Assembly: GCA_039583875.1 (NCBI GenBank)
Contig: CM077147.1
Location: forward strand, 113,270,440 to 113,334,439
Length of the DNA stretch: 64,000 bases
Reading direction: 5' to 3'
Source: Platanthera guangdongensis
Lineage: Eukaryota > Streptophyta > Magnoliopsida > Asparagales > Orchidaceae
Shown here in pieces: positions 58,250-64,000 of the stretch. The translations under genes and the position numbers were made by a program. The notes under the pieces are model-generated. The model had not been told where the DNA came from, ran no database searches, and saw only the letters and a list, made by a program, of their open reading frames with translations. Position 1 is the first letter of the stretch; each line of letters starts with the position of its first letter.

Positions 58250-59209
58250 GCCCGTCATGAAAGCTCCGCCCCATTCTGCTTCTTCACTCCTCGAGCAAGT
58301 TTCCTCCTTTCCCGTAGCATGCCCAGGCTGCAGTTTGAGCTTGCAGTCCCGCTTGAAGTGCCCTCGCTGATGACACCGGTAGCACTTCAAGTTCTTCTTC
58401 CAGTCCTTAGGAACATTTCTCCTCTCCGGCGGATATGAAGTTGAAGTCTCCTTCTCACCAGCGACCTGCACCTTCTTCTTCTTCCCTTCCCATCTTTTCT
58501 TCTTGCCTAAGAAGAGAGCTTCGCTGCCTTCCTGATTCAGGTTCACTCCAGCCATCTGCCTTGCTAAGCTTTCCTGTAAGGCAAGCAGATTCTCCAGCTC
58601 CAGCAAGGACGGCTGAGTAGCCCACCCTTGAACAGATGTGACAAAGGCCACATACTCCTTCCGCAAGCCGCGGATAATGTGCCTTTTCATCTTCGCCTCA
58701 GAGATAGGCTCATCAGGATCCAGAGCCAACAGCTCCGCACATAAACTCTTCATCTTTAAGAAGTACTTGGAGATGGAAAGGTCTCCCTGAGTTGCCCTGG
58801 CCAACTCATTCTCCAGGAACTGAAGCCGCGCCACATTCTTCCTATTGAACAACTCATCAACGGTTTTCCAAATATCAGCAGCTGACTCACATCCAACGAT
58901 GTGATCAAACAGTTCCGGAGACACGGCTCTCTTCAGAATGAACTCCGCCTTAGCATTTGTTCTTCTCTAGAGCCTAACCTGCTCAGCAGTACCGAAAGCA
59001 GCAGTGACTTCCTGCCTGTCGTCACCACAGACGACTTCCCACAGCTCCTCGCCAAGAAGATAACTCGTCATGCACGACTTCCACTTCTTGAAGTTAGTCG
59101 GCGTTAAGAGTTCAATGCCCAGACCTCTTGCAAAACTCCCTTCTATTGCAACACCTGTTGGCAACCTTTCAGCAGCTCCGAGCAACAACACAGGTTGATC
59201 ACCACTTAA
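58250..59209 (-). pseudogene. Element H gag
   Basis: The frame opens after a stop at 59213 with no ATG; the start seems lost. The N-terminus has GIELLTPTNFKKWKSCMTSYLLGEELWEVV, a typical copia gag opening, then a stop at 58967. The UBN2-like region reads MSPELFDHIVGCESAADIW and LFNRKNVARLQFLENELA. The zinc knuckle is CYRCHQRGHFKRDC, after a Lys-rich linker. Gag and pol share one frame, as in many copia elements. There is only one knuckle, unlike the Sirevirus-like elements. Confidence 0.88.
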
Positions 59210-59257
59210 TCACTGAGTAACAACACTGGCTGACTTCCGCTCACGCAACTGAACCTC

Positions 59258-59269
59258 CCTCTGATACCA
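59258..59269 (-). promoter_or_regulatory. Primer-binding site of H
   Basis: The minus strand reads TGGTATCAGAGG directly after the 5' LTR end, with no spacer. It fits initiator Met-tRNA. Confidence 0.92.
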
Positions 59270-60924
59270 TGTTAAATTTTCTCAACGTGGTCAGCAAGAT
59301 AGCCCAAACGCCAAATTAATATCTTCGGAACTACCCAGTTCTCACGTTGAACCAGCGGAAAACCAAGGAACAAAGGTTAATCCCAACAAACAATGGAAGC
59401 ACAAGCAGGTCTTTAATTCATTCAAGGCATACATAGCAAGACATGATTTCGCTAGTATAACAGCTGTAAACAGAAAGCACCAAAAAACAAGCCGGGCGGA
59501 CAGCACCGAAGTCCGCCGAGACCGCGAGGTCGCCGAGGTCGTCGAGTCCGCTGAGATCGCCCGCACTTAGCTGCAATCCGCCGAATGGCCACGGAGTCCG
59601 CCGAAGCCGCGAGGCCGCGCGGACACACCATTATTCGTCTCCTGCTGAAGCTGAACTGAGGAACACCACTACCCGCCTGAAGCCGGCGGACAGGTTATTG
59701 AAGCTGGCAAAGATGAAGCAGAACTGACAAGCCGCAGAGCGACCTCCTGCTGAGTCCGCAGAGACCGCACACTTCCAAGTACTTGACCGAAGTCACAGCC
59801 AAACTCCTTGCTCCTTGAAGCAACCCGCGCGACCTGCACACAGCAAACGTCAGCACTGAATCAATCCGCGCGGACAGACAACTGAGACCGCAGCTCCTTG
59901 CCCAACCCAACTTACTGTTCACTCAAGTTACTCAGGTTACTGTAGACCTGCCAGGGGGTCCTATTTATAGGCGAGGTGAGGAGTGTGGTCACCGCCCTAG
60001 AGATAGAGACCCCGTCCCAGCCCGCGCGATAGCAAAACACCGTCCGCCGAGTCTGCAAGGACTTAGCCGGATACCAAGGAAAACCGCCAGGAGCAAGGCA
60101 AACATTGGCAAACCCTCTCCAGTCCGCCCAAGCTATGCGGACAAGGCATCAGCCCGCAAAGCTTCCAACCACTGCAGGACAGCAACCCCCTTCAATGGCT
60201 GTCCGCAGCAACCCGAGGCAGTCCGCAAGACTCACACCTCAATCCGCCACAAGTCCACAACCAAAGGTAGATAGCAACAGTTCGCACGGTCACAGCGAAC
60301 TTGGAGGATACCGCGGACGCCATGGTCTTGACACAGAGTGTGACCAAGTCCAAAACCATCAAAGGCCAATGCGAGCATGGCGGACGCAAACCCCCGTCCG
60401 CCAAACACCGAAGTACAGACCGCCAGCAGTCCGCAGGCTCCTCGCACTCCTGCCCCATCGCGCAGCCATCTCCCGGACTCCATAAGCCAGTCCGCCAATC
60501 GACCACAGCAAGGCACCTGCTGTAACACTACAGCTCGACAAGGCCTCAGCCAAGCTCTAAGCCCAGTCCGCAACAGCCCAAACTGCGGACACGCCAGTCC
60601 GCAAGCTTCCCGCGAACATGAGCCAACCCGCCTATCAGCATAAGCTTGCACCCGCGGCCACTGAGCAATGCACCAGTCCGCAAGCCTCCATCCACTCAGG
60701 CCGCTCCTTGGCAAAGCCAATCAGCAAACACCCTATCCGCAGAAACCAGGCTGCATAGTCCGCGGACTCCATGCAACAACCCGCTCAGATGACAGCCGGC
60801 TTTTCACTAGACCTTCCACCAGGCCGCACATCACAGTCCACCCAGTCCGCCTAGTCCGCCAAAGCTGTCCGCCCAGGCCGCCCGGCCTGTCCCGTCAACC
60901 ACTTCCACTTCACAAAATTCAACA
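59270..60924 (-). repeat. 5' LTR of element H
   Basis: It is collinear with the 3' LTR with few differences, suggesting a fairly young insertion. The TATA box TATAAATAG is at 59969-59961 (minus), and the 12-bp palindrome AGTCCGCGGACT is at 60757. Confidence 0.95.
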
Positions 60925-60925
60925 C

Positions 60926-60939
60926 AAATAGGGGGAGAT
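60926..60939 (+). promoter_or_regulatory. Polypurine tract of G
   Basis: AAATAGGGGGAGAT precedes the 3' LTR. Its first bases overlap the right target duplication of H. Confidence 0.9.
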
Positions 60940-62852
60940 TGATGGGAACCATGTCCACAGTAACCCAGATTTGATGAAGTCACCCTGGAACTAAGATGAA
61001 TTAGGTTGTATTTGATGCTTTGTTTGAGTTATGTGTTTGCAGGACTCCAATGGGAAGTGTAGACCAATATCAGTCTACAATGGGTCACCAAACACAGGAC
61101 CATACAATGTAATCCCTCATTGTATGTTCCAAAGTGTTGACTCATGTGTAGTCTCTCTATTGGGATACACCTCATATTCAAGCTATAGGACTGTGTAAAG
61201 ACTTGGTGCTGATTCCCTTCTAGTAGAAGAAGAAAAATTGCTGACAGAGAATTTCTCTAAGTATTTATCTCGAGTAGGTCCTTATCTACTGGAGTAGATT
61301 GCTTAAGAAATACTCGAGTAAAAAGTTCTGCATACTCGAGTAAGAAAATTCTTCCTCTCGTGAAGTTAAGTAAAACACTCGAGTAGTTCATTGACATACT
61401 CGAGTAGCTTACTTAACTACTCGAGTGGATCATTCTTCCTACTCGAGTTACCCGGAATTCAGGTTCCAAATTTCTCTAAGTAAATCACTCGAGTAGTCCA
61501 AGTCACATACTCGAGTAGCTTATTTTCTCTCGAGTAGTTCATACTCGAGTAGTTCCAGATTTCTATTTCTCAAAATTTTTTCTAAGTCATTTACTCAGTA
61601 GGTACTTTACATACTCGAGTAAGTCCTTCATATACTCGAGAAGATTTCTCTTATCTCAAGTAGTTAAACCTAACGACTCGAATAGCTGTTTTTCCTGTGT
61701 GCAGAATATTTCTAAGTGTTTGTCTCGAGTAGTTTTTCTAACCACTCGAGTAGTTCAATTCTGCCTACTCGAGTAGTATAACTTGTACACGAGTAGCTCA
61801 ACTCCTTCCTGAGAAACTTTTCTGTGTACTCGAGTAGATCTTCAAAAGTACTCGAGTAGTTGACTATACATACTCGAGTAGTTTTCTTCTACATACTCGA
61901 GTAGTCATGATTTATATACCCGAGTAATTTCTCTCTGCTTACTCGAGTAGTCTTTGACCTACTCGAGTAGTTTTATACATACTCGTGTATATGACTTCAT
62001 TTTCCCTGAAATTTCTTCTAAGTCCAGATTTGACAAAATTTAAAATACCGTGATATGATTGGTCCACGTATACATCATTAAAGCCGATTATGACCGTTAT
62101 TAGTACTCCTATAAAAGGTCTTGTCCAATCGACAAACTCTAATAAGAAAACAGATCTTTCAAGAAGAGAATTCCTCTGAGTTTTTCAGCCGTCGCTTTCC
62201 AAAATAATCTCTATTTTCTCTCTCTCTCTTCACGGAACGAAAGCCGCCGCCATTGTTCTTCACCGGCAAGGGTTTCGATCTTCAGAGGAAATAGACAGAA
62301 AAAGCTCTCCAGATCGGGATCGTTTTTCTCATACTCATCATCTGTCCGATCGTGGAAGCAAAAAGTTCAGATCTACTGATTGCCGAGAATCTTTCTTCAA
62401 CTTTTCTGATAAAGCCGAACGCTAAGAAGAAGATTCCAGTTTCTGTTTTATTTTTTCAGATCTGAACCAGACGATTTCACTATTTGTATTTGTTCAATAC
62501 TTGTATTTTATTTCTGTAGGAGAAATTTTCTCCGAGTGTAGGAGTTTTCCACTCCGAGTTTGTAGGAAGGTGTTTCTTCCGAGTTGTAGATCCAGTTGGA
62601 TTGGATTGAGATTGTAGGAACTTTATTCCGATTGTAGGATTGATTTTCAATCCGAGATAGTGGAGTAGCCGAGTCTAGTTTATTGCTAGATCGGTGAGAG
62701 AAAGTGGATGTACCCAAGATCCGGGAACCACTATAAATCTTGTCTCGTCTGTGATATTTTGGTAGATAGATATGTGCTGTGTTCTAAGATTTTTTTATTC
62801 CGCAAAAGAGGCACAACTCACCTATCCCCCCCCCCCTCTAGGTGATTTAGGT
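60940..62852 (+). repeat. 3' LTR of element G, right end truncated
   Basis: It begins TGATGGGAACC (one base different from TGTTGGG) and is collinear with the 5' LTR up to GGTGATTTAGGT. The final 19 bp are missing, and F LTR sequence follows at once. It has a C run near 62826-62836, a TATA box at 62110 and the U5 TGTAGGA repeats. Confidence 0.92.
61267..61990. repeat. Palindrome array (TACTCGAGTA) in the G 3' LTR
   Basis: It is collinear with the 5' LTR array. Several units have decayed independently, for example ATCTCAAGTAG near 61655 and TACACGAGTA near 61785. Confidence 0.92.
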
Positions 62853-62984
62853 CATGACAGAACCCAAGGAAGCTGAAAAGGGCCAAGTGATAGAAGGCCA
62901 AGGTGAGAATCACCTTGGTCTACCTATGGCACATCCTCATCACAAAACCTAGGGTTTGACCTTAGGGCTTCACCATGACTCCAT
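62853..62984 (+). repeat. F 3' LTR, right part, with duplicated flank
   Basis: The first 60 bp (CATGACAGAACCC to GAGAAT) repeat sequence already present left of G at 43753-43812. It then continues as in 22085-22153 until CTCCATG, where another element begins. Confidence 0.85.
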
Positions 62985-63164
62985 GGTGGCGACGACGACC
63001 CCCAAGTTGACGACGGCCCCCAAGTTGACGACGGCCCCCAAGTTGTTGATGACGGCACGCTAACGGAAGACCCTCCTTCATCTCCAACAAAGGACTCGCG
63101 TCGCCGAGGTGTTCGTATGGAGCGGCGCTACAATTTCCGCCCTCGGCGCAATACAAATATATAG
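62985..63164 (+). pseudogene. C-terminal end of a pol-like frame at the right edge
   Basis: The frame contains three 18-bp repeats (GACGACGGCCCCCAAGTT type) coding DDGPQV, then RRRGVRMERRYNFRPRRNTNI and a TAG at 63162. The YNFRPRR ending resembles YNLRPRR in the reversed fragment within F. I take it as the 3' end of a gypsy-type pol whose upstream part is missing. The lineage is not certain. Confidence 0.5.
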
Positions 63165-64000
63165 GTAAATTTATCTTTAAATTTATCTTATTTTCAGTAT
63201 GTTATTTTATTTGGGATATTGTATTGAGGGCTGCATGTAGCCATTTTGTGTGTTGTTTTTATTTTTATTTTGGGCTACATATAGCAAAGACTTATTTTTA
63301 AGCCTATATATAGGCATGTATGCTTTGTTTAAGTTAAGTTGAATGAGAGAAAAAAAACCCTAAGTCTTTCCTTTTCTAAGACTTCTCTCCCTCTCTCTCT
63401 ACATCTCCTAGCCGCCACCCCCACTCCCCCCCTCTCTCTCTCTAAAATTTCGGCCAGCATTCTCTTCCCCCTCTACCACAAGCCGCCACCCTCCTCTCCC
63501 ACTCTCCCTCTAGAATATTCGGCCACCCACTCATCTCCCTCATCCAAGCCACCACCACCTCACACCCTCATCAACCCGACCTCCACCCTCCATAGCCGGC
63601 CGGCCACCTACCACCTCCACCGAGCAGCCCCTTTGAGGAGAACCCGGCAGCCCCCTCCACGTGAAGCTTGACCGGAAAGGCCTCCTTCTACGGCGAAAAT
63701 CTGAACTTTGGTGTGAAGCGGCCAAGGCGGACGATCTATCTCTCCATCTGGCGCGACTCCGGTGGATCCATGGAAGAGCGACCGTTCAAAGGTAGTCGGA
63801 ATCATCTATTCTGACTTGGGTAACGATCCTCTCCACTCACGTGTGATTCCCTCTTGATATTCTAGTGGTCGGAAAGATTTTTGCATTGGGTTTGAATCGT
63901 TAGATTCTTCGTGGTTTTTCCTTTTGGATTTGCATCAACCTTAATCGCGATATTTCTGAAAGGGTTTGGCGAACCCCGTATTTTTGTTGGGGGAGATCTA
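63165..64000 (+). repeat. Putative LTR at the right edge
   Basis: An AT-rich part leads to a TATA-like TATATATAG (63305-63313), then a CT-rich leader (63360-63560) with TTTCGGCCAG and a GC-rich part with GACTCCGGTGGATCC (near 63758). The reversed fragment in F has related motifs in the same order. The LTR probably starts near 63200-63220, but I cannot fix it, and the end lies outside the window. No gene seen. Confidence 0.45.

Larger units (their letters stand above)
53396..60924 (-). mobile_element. Element H: Ty1/copia retrotransposon nested in G, minus strand
   Basis: LTRs are 59270-60924 (5') and 53396-55066 (3'). A perfect 5-bp target duplication CAAAT lies at 53391-53395 and 60925-60929. 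Gag-pol is one frame on the minus strand with a few stops. There is no ORF3. It is a different copia lineage from A, B, D and G, more compact (7.5 kb) and richer in GC. It was inserted at the edge of the G polypurine tract, so it is younger than G. Confidence 0.96.
43813..62852 (+). mobile_element. Element G: Sirevirus-like Ty1/copia retrotransposon with nested H
   Basis: The 5' LTR is 43813-45752 and the 3' LTR 60940-62852. Between them are a primer-binding site, gag, pol (reverse transcriptase deleted), a palindrome array, ORF3, inserted element H and a polypurine tract. It is closely related to D. The right end lacks the last 19 bp of the LTR and has no 5-bp duplication; instead about 62 bp of the left flank are repeated on the right. 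Confidence 0.92.

Noticed and set aside
63339..63671. 110-residue Ser/Pro-rich frame near the right edge
   Set aside because: It is low-complexity sequence from a CT-rich leader after a TATA-like site. I judge it untranslated.

Overview
The window looks like plant nuclear, gene-poor heterochromatin. It is almost entirely nested LTR retrotransposons. The primer-binding sites match the 3' end of plant initiator Met-tRNA (TGGTATCAGAG), the integrase and reverse transcriptase fragments are plant Ty1/copia and Ty3/gypsy types, and insertions are flanked by 5-bp target duplications. I cannot name the species. I see no host gene, rRNA, tRNA or CRISPR array. Every coding region carries stops, frameshifts or deletions, so all are annotated as pseudogenes.

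Layout. The oldest layer is two Ty3/gypsy chromovirus-like elements in tandem on the + strand, C (6390-9278) and F (38955-43812 and beyond). They share one long LTR of about 4.9 kb that is now split into 9279-9349, 22037-26614 and 38668-38954. Four Sirevirus-like Ty1/copia elements sit in this layer: A (+, 1-6389, 5' part outside the window), B (-, 9350-22031), D (+, 26615-38662) and G (+, 43813-62852). A different Ty1/copia element, H (-, 53396-60924), is inserted in G just before its polypurine tract. A reversed fragment of another LTR element fills the middle of F (41415-42536). A related element begins at the right edge (62985-64000).

Each Sirevirus-like element has gag, pol and then a third open frame (ORF3) in the place of an envelope gene. 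A and B carry arrays of the palindrome GTGTCGACAC; D and G carry arrays of TACTCGAGTA. The palindromes are spaced mostly 19-24 bp apart, about two DNA turns. In all four elements the same palindrome occurs in two places: in the LTR upstream of the LTR TATA box, and between pol and ORF3 upstream of a second TATA-like sequence that lies about 100-150 bp before the ORF3 start. This suggests that ORF3 has its own promoter built from the same modules as the LTR promoter.

The second notable signal is in C and F. In both, gag and protease are separated at the same point by a short AT-rich segment with GT and AG ends (77 bp in C, 128 or 134 bp in F). Removing it would join the two frames in the same codon phase, so it looks like a small intron. 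Other points are stops at the gag-pol boundary of B, D and G, an abnormal right end of G, a GCGGACT-rich LTR in H, and an ORF3 product with a nuclear-localisation-like motif rather than envelope features.
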